NCBI GenBank assembly: GCA_958009055.1
Contig: OY253650.1
Span: 124,001 to 188,000 of the forward strand
DNA: 64,000 nucleotides
Direction: 5' to 3'
From: Choricystis sp. odSpoLacu1
Lineage: Eukaryota; Chlorophyta; Trebouxiophyceae
Shown: positions 54,988-64,000 of the stretch, one piece after another
Position numbering within the stretch: position 1 is the first letter of the stretch
Layout of the letters: every line of letters begins with the position of its first letter
The notes under the pieces: model-generated
Database searches by the model: none
Told to the model about the DNA's origin: nothing
What the model saw: only the letters and a program-made list of their open reading frames with translations
Position numbers and translations under genes: made by a program

Positions 54988-56487
54988 ATGTCTGGCGACG
55001 CCGTCACTTACCCGTCCATCGAGGACGCCAAGCCCCTGGTCGCCTCCCTCTGTGCCCAGTTCTACACCCTGGGCTGGGTCTCCGGCACGGGGGGCGGCCT
55101 ATCCATGCGGGCTGCAGACAACGCCATCATCATGGCGCCGTCGGGCGTGCAAAAAGAGAGGATGACGGGAGACGACATGTTTGTTTTGAATAGCGACGGG
55201 TCTATTCGCACGCCCCCCGTGCCGCGCTCTCCGCCCGCAAAACCTCCCAAGCTCTCCGAGTGCGCCCCCCTGTTCATGGCGGCCTACGAGCTGCGGGGCG
55301 CGGGCGCGGTGGCGCACTCGCACTCGGTGTGGGCGGTGCTGGCGACGCTCCTGGACGAGTCCGCGTCCGAGTTTCGGTGCACCCACCTGGAGATGATCAA
55401 GGGCGTCGCTGGCCATGGCTTCTACGGCCCCCTCATCGTGCCCATCATCGAGAACACGGCCCGCGAGTGCGAGCTGACGGGGCGGCTGCGGGAAGCGATC
55501 GCAGCCTACCCCAAATCGAGTGCCGTGCTGGTGCGCCGGCACGGGGTCTACGTGTGGGGCGCCACCTGGGAAGCCGCCAAGGCGCAGGCTGAATCGTACG
55601 ACTACCTGTTTGAGGCGGCGGTGAGGATGCGGGGGCTGGGGATCGATGCGGCAGCGCCGCCGACCGGTGTCGACGCGGCGCCTGCCGCCGCTCCCGCCGC
55701 CAAACGCCCCCGCGCCAATGGTGCCGCCGCCTCCAACTGTGCCGCCTTCGCCCGCCCAGTGGCCGTCGTGCTGGACATCGAAGGCACTGTCGCCCCAATC
55801 TCGTTCGTCGCTGACACGCTCTTCCCCTACGCGCGCGCCCGCCTGGCCTCCTACCTGGAGGCCGGCTACGACACACCTGTCGTGCAGAGGCAGTTGAATG
55901 CTTTGCGCACGTCGGCAGCAGCCGATGAAGCCGCCGGCACGACCGTGCCGCCCGTGCAACCTGCGAATGCAGACCGCGCGACCGTCATCGCCAGCGCGGT
56001 CGCCTACATGCAGGCCGCCATGGACGCCGACCGCAAGCTGGGCCCTTTGAAAGATGTGCAAGGCTGCATCTGGACGGACGGCTTCCGGTGTGGCGAGCTG
56101 GCCGCCCCTCTTTACACCGAAGTCCCCGACGCGCTCGCCGTGTGGCGCGCCTCCGGCGTCAAAACCTACATCTACTCCTCTGGCTCCCGCCGCGCTCAGC
56201 GCGACCTGTTTGGCGCGTCCACCGCGGGCGACTTGCGCCCGTATTTGAGCGGCTTTTTTGACACGACGTCGGGTGCGAAGGTTGATGCCGCGTCCTACGA
56301 CAACATCGCGGCCTCCATCGGGGTGGACGCGCCCGACCAGCTGCTGTTTGTGACGGACGTGCTGGCTGAAGCGGAGGCGGCGCAGGCGGCCGGGTGGCGG
56401 GTTGCGGTGGCGGTGCGGCCGGGCAACAAGCCTCTGGACAAGGGGCACAGTTTCCGCGAGGTGACGACGCTGGACGGGTTGTTTTGA
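54988..56487 (+). CDS. Methylthioribulose-1-P dehydratase/enolase-phosphatase fusion
   Basis: A single exon of 499 aa, matching the plant DEP1-type bifunctional enzyme of the methionine (Yang) salvage cycle. The N-terminal MTNB domain (class II aldolase fold) has YTLGWVSGTGGGLSMR, IMAPSGVQKERM and zinc ligands H110 and H112 in VAHSHSVWA plus H185 in LVRRHGVYVWG; CTHLEMIKGV is also typical. A disordered Ala/Pro linker (about 220-255) leads to the MTNC domain, a HAD phosphatase with nucleophile D263 and E265 in VVLDIEGTVAP. It continues with KDVQGCIWTDGFRCGEL, TYIYSSGSRRAQRDLF, the GFFDTTSGAKVDAASY block and LFVTDVLAEAEAAQ. The third fusion partner seen in some protists, ARD, is absent. Confidence 0.95.
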   Translation: MSGDAVTYPSIEDAKPLVASLCAQFYTLGWVSGTGGGLSMRAADNAIIMAPSGVQKERMTGDDMFVLNSDGSIRTPPVPRSPPAKPPKLSECAPLFMAAYELRGAGAVAHSHSVWAVLATLLDESASEFRCTHLEMIKGVAGHGFYGPLIVPIIENTARECELTGRLREAIAAYPKSSAVLVRRHGVYVWGATWEAAKAQAESYDYLFEAAVRMRGLGIDAAAPPTGVDAAPAAAPAAKRPRANGAAASNCAAFARPVAVVLDIEGTVAPISFVADTLFPYARARLASYLEAGYDTPVVQRQLNALRTSAAADEAAGTTVPPVQPANADRATVIASAVAYMQAAMDADRKLGPLKDVQGCIWTDGFRCGELAAPLYTEVPDALAVWRASGVKTYIYSSGSRRAQRDLFGASTAGDLRPYLSGFFDTTSGAKVDAASYDNIAASIGVDAPDQLLFVTDVLAEAEAAQAAGWRVAVAVRPGNKPLDKGHSFREVTTLDGLF

Positions 56488-56642
56488 GATGTGGGGAGAG
56501 AGAGCGTGTGCGTGATGTGTGTGTAATCGAAACCAGTCGTGTGTGGAAAGCGATTCGGAGTTGGAAACAAGACGACCGACCGGGAGTAAAAAAACACAAA
56601 CCACACCCAATCCGACACCTTTCCCCCCTGACGCCCCCCCAC

Positions 56643-57479
56643 ATGCGGGCTCTACGACCGCCACACACACATTGCACTCATGTGCACGCGTTTCCTGCAT
56701 CCACGCCGTCGCGGCGGCGCCAACTGCCGCTCCCGACCGCCACCCCCACCGAAGACGACGCGCCCGACCTGGTCACCCGCCTGTTTGGCGGCCTCTTTGG
56801 CAAAAAAGCGCTCGAAGACGCCACTCCAGCAGGCATGAAGCGTCTGAGTGGCGCCGCACTGGCGGAACAATATCCGGCGACTAATGAAGAAGCTGGGCCG
56901 CGCGAGGGGGACCCACCCGACATCATCCCGCTGCGCCGCCTGCTCAAAAACACGCGCCTGGAAACCATCCCCCTGGAACTCGCGTACGATGCCGACGTTG
57001 ATGGGTGGTCGGTGGACGCGTTCCTGGCCAAAGTGGCGACGCGCGGCGCCAACGTGGTGGTCGCCACGACGGAGGGTGGGGCAGTGTGTGGAGGCTATGC
57101 GCCTCGGAGTTGGCTGGGGCTGGGCGAAGAAAAGAGCGCGATGAGCGCGTTTTTGTTTACGTGGCGAGATGGAGATGTGACCGGCCCAGTATCGAAGCTG
57201 GCCAAGGTCGGCGGGCCCGGCCTCGCCCTGATCGACCGCCCCGGCGTCGGCCCAGCCTGGGGTGCGGAAGGACTAACCATCCCGCTGGCGGCGGGCGACC
57301 CGCGCAAAGCGAAGTGCCGGCTGGGCACCTACTACGCCCGCCTGCCAGACGGCAGCCGCAGCCTGTTTGCGGACGGCGAGAGCGAGAAAGGGACGCAGCT
57401 CACCTCGCTGCGCGTGTACGTGACGGCGGGCGACCCAGAGGCGTGGGCGTTGGATGGCGTGGTGTGGACGTCGGCGTGA
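56643..57479 (+). CDS. TLDc-domain protein, possibly plastid-targeted
   Basis: A single exon of 278 aa. The first 40 residues (MRALRPPHTHCTHVHAFPAS, then TPSRRRQLPLPT) resemble a transit peptide. A short linker with LFGGLFGKKALED precedes a TLDc-type domain. That domain reads LELAYDADVDGWSVDAFLAK, VATRGANVVVATTEGGAVCG, GYAPRSWLGLGEEK, SAFLFTW, GVGPAWGAEGLTIPL and a final LTSLRVYVTAGDPEAWALDG. TLDc proteins are linked to oxidative-stress tolerance and, in animals, V-ATPase regulation; what this divergent form does is not evident. It lies 155 bp downstream of the MTNB-MTNC gene on the same strand. Confidence 0.75.
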   Translation: MRALRPPHTHCTHVHAFPASTPSRRRQLPLPTATPTEDDAPDLVTRLFGGLFGKKALEDATPAGMKRLSGAALAEQYPATNEEAGPREGDPPDIIPLRRLLKNTRLETIPLELAYDADVDGWSVDAFLAKVATRGANVVVATTEGGAVCGGYAPRSWLGLGEEKSAMSAFLFTWRDGDVTGPVSKLAKVGGPGLALIDRPGVGPAWGAEGLTIPLAAGDPRKAKCRLGTYYARLPDGSRSLFADGESEKGTQLTSLRVYVTAGDPEAWALDGVVWTSA

Positions 57480-57841
57480 GAGTGCGTTACTCAGCGTCTG
57501 CCCAGCCAGCGTGGGGGGTCAGCTTTCAGTGTGGACGTCATCATGAGTGAGTGACACGGCGTTTGCCCAGCTAGCGTGGGGTTTCAGTTTTCATTGTGTG
57601 AAGGGGTAAGGGCGGTGGTAATGGCAGTGTTGGCAGGTTGGTCAAGTTGAGAATGAGACAGGTCTGTGTGATGAGAGAAAAGTCGTGACCCCCCCCTTCC
57701 TTCTTTCCGTCATGTTGCGTGTGTGTATCAATCTCTCTCTGCTACAAAGAAACCAAGAAGGCCAACGCTCACCTCGGAGTGCTGGGTACAGTGCAAAAAA
57801 CAAAAAACAAACAATGTACGCGCCGCGGCCGTCAAAAAACC
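57480..57841. other. Convergent 3' region of TLDc and ORP genes
   Basis: This 362-bp region contains the direct repeat described separately and then sequence without a convincing open frame. A stretch of A-runs (about 57797-57815) lies on the 3' side of the oxysterol-binding-related gene. Confidence 0.4.
57494..57598. repeat. Imperfect 40-bp direct repeat, period 65
   Basis: Two 40-bp copies (57494-57533 and 57559-57598) agree at 34 of 40 positions. They lie just after the TLDc gene stop, inside what should be its 3' untranslated region. Each contains a tgcccagc core followed by agcgtgggg. Confidence 0.85.
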
Positions 57842-59528
57842 TCACCACGCCAACCCCACCGCAGCACACCCTTCCTTGCGCGCTTTGGCGTCGGCACGCT
57901 GCGACCTCTCCATCGCTTCCTTGGTGGCCTGCGCGCGCGCCATGCTGCTGCCGTCCCCCGCCTGCGCTTCAGCCAGGGCCACCAGGTCGGCCCGCCACGG
58001 CGCGTCCGACGGCAGCCCGTGCGCGGCGGGTGGCGGCCCCCAAGCGGCCGGCACGTCCGCCCCCAGCGTCCACGCGCGCACGCCGTCCCAGTCGGCGTGC
58101 GACAGCCAGTTGCCTTTGAGCACGACCACCGGTTCTCCCGGCGGACGGCGGGAGGAGGCGCCGTCGTCGCCGCGCAGCGCGGCCGCAAACGAGCTCAACC
58201 CGCCGCTCACGCTGGCGCGCGTGCTGGCGCGCGGGGCGGCGCCCGCTTCTGGCGGCGCGGTCGAGGGCGAGGCGCAGCGGTACACGCCCCCGATGAACGC
58301 GTCCCCACGCTGCAGCAGCGGGTCGGCCGCGTCGACTGGGGCGCGCGAGCGGCCAAACACGACTTCGGCGTGCAACCCCGCGCCGGCCGCGACAAACGTC
58401 GCGCTCCCCACAGCCTCGCCGCGCGGCACGCCCATGCCCACGATGCCGCGCAGCCAGTAGACGGGGAACGTGATATCGACGACGAAGCCGTCGGCAAAGG
58501 TCAGCGTGCGCGTGCCTTTGGCCGAGGTGCGCACGTCGGGCAGCTTGAACGCGACATCGGGCTGCGACACGCCGCGAAACGTAAACGCGGGGGCACCACT
58601 CGGCGTGGGCGGCCCCACCATCTCAAACACGCTGACAGGCGGGTGGTGGGCGGCCTGCTCCATGAAGATGGAGCACGACCGCCCACCCTGCACCAGGGTG
58701 GCGGCCCACGTTTCGCCTAGGATGGGGTTGAACGGTTTGCGCCACGCGGCAAACACGTGCTGCAGCCCTGCGACAAACCAGGTCACCACGTGGCGCATGC
58801 GGATGACGGGGTCAGTTGCGTCGGCAGCAGCCTGCAGGTGTGCGACGTGGGTCCAGGGGTCGGCCAGCTTTTGAAGGTACGACCGCGGCTCAAACATGGT
58901 GACAGGGAGAGAGATTGCCATCAGGTTGAGGTTGCCTGCCAGCAGGGAGCGGCCCAGGTCTTTGACAAGTTCCAGAACGGCGGCGCGCTGGGAGTCGAGC
59001 AGGGCTCGGTCGAACAGGCCGAGGCCGCCGTCGGGGTGGGCGTCGGCGTGGAGCAGGGTCTGTGTGTGTGTGTGAGGGAGGAGTCAACACGACGCGCGCG
59101 GCGCGAGGGGAGCGCTGAAGTGGTTGTGCGTGTTTGCGCCGGGTGTGGCACTGTCCCACCCACTCTCCGCCTCCGTCGACGCTGGGCGTGTGGCCTCACT
59201 GTCGGGACGCGGTGTCGAGACGGCACCCGCGGCCGGGAGACGGCGCCCAGTCGGCACAAAATCGCGCAAATCGAATGTCCCTTGACGCCCCTCCCTTTCC
59301 ACTCACCTCCAACGCGTCTTCGTACACCGCGCCGTCGTCACACGATGCTGCCTCATCGCCATCATCCTGCACACGCCCAAAGGGCGACACAGAGCTGCTG
59401 GCGAAGACGTGCGCGGCGTGCGCGGGCGATGCGGGTTTGGCGTCGTCAGGCGAGGAGGTGTCTGCGTTGCTGACGCGCCGGCGGTCGGGCAGGCGCCAGC
59501 GCCAGCGCAGGGCGGGGCCCCGGCCCAT
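57842..59528 (-). CDS. Oxysterol-binding-protein-related lipid transfer protein
   Basis: Exons 59528-59307 and 59059-57842 (phase 0) give 479 aa. Only the ORD lipid-transfer domain is present; no PH domain or FFAT motif is seen, as in short ORPs. Motifs are DSQRAAVLELVKDLGRSLLA, VTMFEPRSYLQKLADPWTHV (lid and sterol/PS pocket region), AWRKPFNPILGETWAA, and the family fingerprint EQAAHHPPVSVFEM, whose HH is required for PI4P binding. FPVYWLRGIVGMG and VVLKGNWLSHADWDGVRAWT follow further on. The C-terminus ends in a helical, charged segment (AMERSQRADAKARKEG). It is divergent with NDC1. Confidence 0.9.
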
Positions 59529-59750
59529 GGAGGGTGGGGGGGAGGGGGGAGGCGCGGGTTTTTTTGAGCGGGAGAGGTGTGGCTGAATAATCTTTCGACA
59601 CGTTTTTTTCGCCGCCACTCTTTTTCCGCGGTCGTCCACGCGCGTCTTGCGCGTCGAAAACCTCCGAATTCCCCCTGCTGCGCCCGTTTGAACCCGCACC
59701 ACGCGCGCGCGCCCTTTGGACACAACCTGCACACCCCTCCACACCCCACA

Positions 59751-61356
59751 ATGCGCACCACCCTGCGCTCAGTCGTGCGCGCGGCCCCTCGCTCCCTGCC
59801 CCCCCGCCGCCCTTCGGCGTCCACCCTGCGCCGCCGGGGCCCTGCTCCACCCGCGTCTGGAGGCGGGGTGCGTGCAGCCTCGTCTTCTGCGACGGAGGAA
59901 GCGCCTCCGAAGCCGGCGGGCGCACCCCCTCCTTCCTCTACACCGCGTGTTTGCGTCCTGGGCGGCGGGTTCGGCGGTCTCTACACCGCGGTCCGGCTGG
60001 AGGGCCTGCTCTGGCCCTCCGGCAAACGCCCCGCCGTCACCCTGATTGACAAGGGGGACCGCTTCGTGTTCAAACCGTTGTTGTATGAACTGTTGGCTGG
60101 GACGGCTAACGATGACGAGGTGGCCCCCCCGTTTGCGCGGCTGCTGGCGTCCTACCGCACCGCGTTTGTGCAGGGGGCGGTGTCTCGCGTGGAGCCGGGC
60201 ACAGGTGAGAATGCGTGGGAATGGCGTGTGTGTGGGAGGCCCCTCCCGATGAAGCTTTTGATTTTCACCCTTCCTCTTTTCCCTCACACACCCAGACGGC
60301 GGTCGCGTCATCCTGGCCGACGGGGCGTCCATCGACTACGACTGGCTCGTCCTGGCCCTGGGGTCGGAGACTGCCACGTTTGGCGTGCCGGGCGCGCGCG
60401 AGCGGTGTGTTGGGTTCAACACGTACGACGACGCGCGCGCGCTTGACACCCGTTTAACCGCCCTCACCGCCGCCGGCAAAGCCGCCATGGCAGCCGTCAT
60501 CGGGGGCGGCTACGCGGGCGTCGAGCTGGCGGCCGTGCTGGGGGAGAGGCTCGGGCGCGGCGCCGTGACGCTCGTGTGCGCAGGGGCGACCGTCCTCGAG
60601 GCTGCCCCCGCGGGGCAGCGCAATGCCGCCCTGGCCAAACTGGCCGCTGTGGGGGTGGATGTGCGCACATCCGCCCCCGTGTCCCGCGTGGATGGCAGGG
60701 AAGGGGGGGCGGTGTCGCTGGTGCTGGGCGGCGACAGCGGCGCCCCCATCAAGGCCGACGTCGCGGTGTGGACGGCGGGCGTGCGCCCCGTCTCCGCCCC
60801 CGACAAGGCTGCCTCCCCGGGCACCGCCCCCGACCTGCCCTTCCCGCGCACAACCTCCGGCGCGGTGCGCGTGGACCCCACGCTGCGGGTGGCGGGCCAC
60901 GGCCGCGTGTTTGCGCTGGGCGACGTCGCGGGCGCAGAGTGCGGCGCGGTCGACGGCGCGGGGGGGCGCCCCCCCACCGCCCAGATCGCCTTCCAACAAG
61001 CCGACTACGCCGCCTGGAATGTGTGGGCGTCCGTCGTGGGGCGGCCCCTGCTGCCGTTCAAGTACCAACACCTCGGCGAAATGATGTCACTCGGGTCGGG
61101 CGATGGTGCCGTCACCCTGCCTGTGGGTGTCCCCGCCCAGCTGGCGTCAGCGCTGACCTCGTCCCCGCTGGCCCCCTTGCTGGACGCGGCGGGCGTGAAG
61201 TTGGGCGACCCCGCGGGCGTGACGCTGGCGGGCCCGCTCGGCGCCGCGCTGCGGCGCGCGGCCTACTGGTACCGCCAGCCCACGGGGGGGCAGCGGGCGG
61301 CGGTGGGGGCGTCGTGGCTGGGAGAGGCGGCGCGCAAGGCGGGCGTCAGGAAGTAG
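59751..61356 (+). CDS. NDC1: Type II NAD(P)H:quinone oxidoreductase, NDC1-like
   Basis: Exons 59751-60204 and 60296-61356 give 504 aa. The first roughly 60 residues are Arg/Ser/Pro-rich (MRTTLRSVVRAAPRSLPPRR), a targeting peptide. The FAD fold is at 68-80 (CVLGGGFGGLYTA), followed by DRFVFKPLLYELLAGTANDD, a signature of plant NDC1. The second Rossmann motif is AAVIGGGYAGVELAAVLGER, then FALGDVAG and the quinone-side QHLGEMMSLGSGDG. NDC1 reduces plastoquinone and demethylphylloquinone in plastids and plastoglobules and is dual-targeted in plants. The C-terminus has a membrane-associating region with AYWYRQPTGG. The splice restores PGTDGGRVILADGA. Confidence 0.9.
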
Positions 61357-61462
61357 AGAGATGTTTGTGTGTGTTTTGGGTGCGTTTGCGTTATGTAAAA
61401 GAAAAGTGATGCCATATAAGCTCTTTCTGCCCCCCCCCTCTCTCTCTCCCCACCATTTTCTC

Positions 61463-64000
61463 TCACTCAGGCGCCTGCCACGTCGCCCCCACCACCGCGG
61501 CAGCGTACGCATACATGTCGGCCACTTCGGCGATGATTTTGTCGGTGGGCTTGCCCGCGCCGTGCCCCGCGCGCACATCGATGCGCGTGATCAGGGGGTT
61601 GCGCTGGGACGAGTCGCCCCCCCCCATCACGTGCTGCAGGGTGGCTGTCAGCTTGTGGGAGTGCAGGGGGACGACGCGGTCGTCGTGGTCGCCCGTGGTG
61701 ATCATGAAGGCGGGGTACTGGCCGCCGCCGGAGGGGCGCGCGACGTTGTGGACGGGCGAGTAGGACAGAAGCACGCCGAAGTCGTCGCCGTCGTCGGGGG
61801 TGCCGTAGTCGGTGCACCAGGCGTGACCTAGAGTGGGGGTGGGGAGGGAGAGGGCGTGTGTCAGAGGGAGGGTGGGTTGGTTGCTCCCTCTCCCCAACCC
61901 CCACCCTTTTCCAACACTCACCGATCGTAAACTTGTGGAAGCGCAGCATGTCGTGCACCCCCACCTGCGCCAGCGCGCACGCAAATAGGTCGGGGCGCTG
62001 GTTGGCGCACGCCGCGACCAGCAGGCCGCCGTTGGAGCCGCCCTGGATGATGAGTTTGTTGGGGGACGTCCACCCCTCGTCCGCCAGGTGCTGGGCGCAC
62101 GCCTGGAAATCGTCAAACACGTTTTGTTTGTGGCGGTGGGAGCCCGTGTTGCGCCACTCGATGCCGTACTCGCCGCCGCCGCGCAGGTTGGCGACCGCGA
62201 CCACGCCGCGGTAGCCCAGGCCAAACACGAGGCGGGCGACCGAAAAGCCGGGCTCCAGGCTGATGTTGAAGCCTGTTGGAGACGGTAAAGGGGGGTGAGG
62301 GAGCGGGATTCAGAATCGAAAAAATGGGGCTTTTGGGAGGAAACGGGAGGTAAACGGGGCGGGTGGCCTCCGCGCCGACCCACCCTCCACCCCCCAAAAA
62401 AACACAAAGCCTCCCCCCAGCCCCCGCCTCCCCCTGTTTTGCACTCACCGCCATAGCCATACAGCAGGCACGGGTTGGAGCCGTCCAACGCGACACCCTT
62501 GGGCGCAGTCACATACATGGGCACGCGCGTGCCGTCCTTGGACGTCGCAAACACTTGCTTCGTCTCAAAGTCGGCGGCCGGGTCGTAGCCACCTTTGAGC
62601 ACCGTCTTGCGGAACAGGGTGGGCGGTGTGTCGGTGTCGAGGTCGATGCTGTGTGTGTGGGGAGAGAGAGGGAAGGTTTTTGGGGTGGAGGTGTGACCGT
62701 CGTGCCGCCCGCCGCGCTCGCTGACGCCGAAACCCTCAACTCTCCCAATTTTTTGACTCCGCATTTGCACCTCCCACCACCCCCAGCAGCACCGTCACCA
62801 CGCACCGGAACGCGGAGCCAGGGTCGGTGAACGAGGTGTACGAGAAAAATACTTCACTCGACTTGCGCTTGCACTTGAACGACGACACGCTGCCGAGCCC
62901 GGGGAGTGGGATGTCGCGCACAATAGCGCCCGTGCGCAGACTGCGCAGCTGGAGCACACTGTGCACGTCGCGCAGGTAGCAGGTGACGAGGGCGTCGCCC
63001 TGCGGAGAATTGCGCAGCAGAGAGGGGAATGGGAAGAGTGCGGAGGTTGAGTGACTGTCACCAATCGCCGCATCCGTCCTTCCTGCCCCAAATTACACCG
63101 CACACTCACCTTGGCCGCAGCAGCCCACTGCAGCAAGTCTTTGGAGTCTTCGGGCACGACGTCAGCCCACGATTCGGGCGGGGTGGGAGTGGCGATGTCA
63201 GTGCGGACCAGGCTGAGGGTGGGGCAAAGTGGGTGTGCGGTGCGGCGTTGGCTTCCCCAAAAATGCGGCGCACGTGGCGTGTGTGCGCGCACATAGGGGT
63301 GCGCGTGCGACGCAAACAGCGCACCCCAAACCAGTGTGCGGTGCACGCCCCCAACCCCCCCCACTCACCGGTAGCGCGGCGCATTCAGATTGGTCTGAAA
63401 TGTCATCACACTGCCCTCGTTGGCAACGTAGTCGTATGACGCATCAAAACTGTCCACCAGCTTGACGACGGGCAGGGGTTGGGCGTCAGCAGAGCGGCGG
63501 TCGTAACTGCTCAGGTCCAGAATGCCATCTTTGCCGCGCGGCAGAGCGTCGATGCCCACCACAAACAGGCGATTGGTAGGCTCGCACCCGGAAGAAATGG
63601 TCATGAGGAGGTAGCTGCGGAAAAGCACGGCGCGGGGTCCGTTGCGGCGCACGGTGTGTTGGGGTGTCTTGCTCCGCACTCTTTCCCGCTCTCTCTGCAC
63701 CGCTCCGCCCCTCTCCTTGCGCCGCACTCACCGTCCATCATCCGTCACCTCGCACCCGATGTGCCAGGTGGGGTGTTCGGGCACCGCGTACACAAACAGG
63801 TCCTCCGACTGAGGGCGCCCCACCACGTGGTACCTGGGGAGTACAGTGAATGCGTTTGTTGGTGGTGCGCACATGGGCATTGCGTCCACACGCGGTCAGC
63901 ATGCGTGAGACGCAAGTGCGACGCAAATGCAAGCGTGGGCTGGTCGCAACCAACTCTTGCCCCCCCCCCCACAACGCACACGCACCACATTTCTTTGTCC
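61463..64000 (-). CDS. POP: Prolyl oligopeptidase (S9A), 5' part outside window
   Basis: The exons seen are >64000-63986, 63833-63732, 63614-63369, 63212-63110, 62999-62806, 62648-62449, 62272-61922 and 61827-61463. The N-terminus lies beyond the window edge. Propeller sequence includes [20 protein letters not shown] across a splice, NAPRYRLVRTDI and [20 protein letters not shown]. The hydrolase domain has [36 protein letters not shown], the nucleophile Ser in [38 protein letters not shown], the Asp in [14 protein letters not shown] and the His in [14 protein letters not shown]. It cleaves small peptides after proline in the cytosol. It is the most intron-rich gene in the window, with seven introns visible. 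Confidence 0.95.

Overview
What it is: a GC-rich nuclear segment from a unicellular eukaryote, most likely a photosynthetic alga. Genes are spliced. I can resolve 54 introns; most are about 60-250 bp, with GT-rich 5' ends and pyrimidine-rich 3' ends. Proteins are very rich in Ala, Gly and Pro, and intergenic gaps are mostly 100-480 bp. A plastid-bearing host is suggested by an NDC1-like type II NAD(P)H:quinone oxidoreductase, a SAP-domain protein resembling plastid pTAC3, plant-type pyruvate phosphate dikinase and the MTNB-MTNC fusion of the methionine salvage pathway. A green (prasinophyte- or chlorophyte-like) lineage is my best guess; other GC-rich algae are not excluded. I see no virus, plasmid, CRISPR array, rRNA, confident tRNA or intact transposon. 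Layout, 0-13.4 kb: BSD-domain protein; TRAPPC8 (TRAPPIII tethering subunit); a small orphan; a protein with a C-terminal phosphohistidine-phosphatase-like (Janus) fold lacking the expected His; a low-complexity orphan; a broken gene; and a tail-anchored fibronectin type III protein. 13.4-24.5 kb: orphan, short-chain dehydrogenase, mitochondrial carrier, peroxisomal acyl-CoA oxidase, armadillo-like protein, small membrane protein, kinetochore Spc25 and a coiled-coil protein. 24.8-41.1 kb: large Ala-rich coiled coil, LSM12, pTAC3-like, RBM25, small membrane protein, GH5 endoglycoceramidase-like enzyme, SPT16 of FACT, and a conserved-looking orphan. 41.3-50.3 kb: PPDK, KRR1, organellar ribosome recycling factor, Rpp21-like RNase P/MRP subunit and a triose-phosphate-translocator-family transporter. 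50.6-64 kb: KLHDC4-type kelch protein, NUP35/Nup53, membrin SNARE, MTNB-MTNC, TLDc protein, oxysterol-binding-related protein, NDC1, and a 5'-truncated prolyl oligopeptidase. How they fit together: these are mostly single-copy housekeeping genes (trafficking, transcription and splicing, ribosome assembly, carbon and lipid metabolism) rather than one pathway. The clearest organisation is nine head-to-head pairs whose start codons lie 112-389 bp apart, which probably share bidirectional promoters. KRR1, ribosome recycling factor and the Rpp21-like gene form a run of RNA and translation genes. All splice models were made by eye from reading frame, splice signals and family resemblance. No transcript or database evidence was available.
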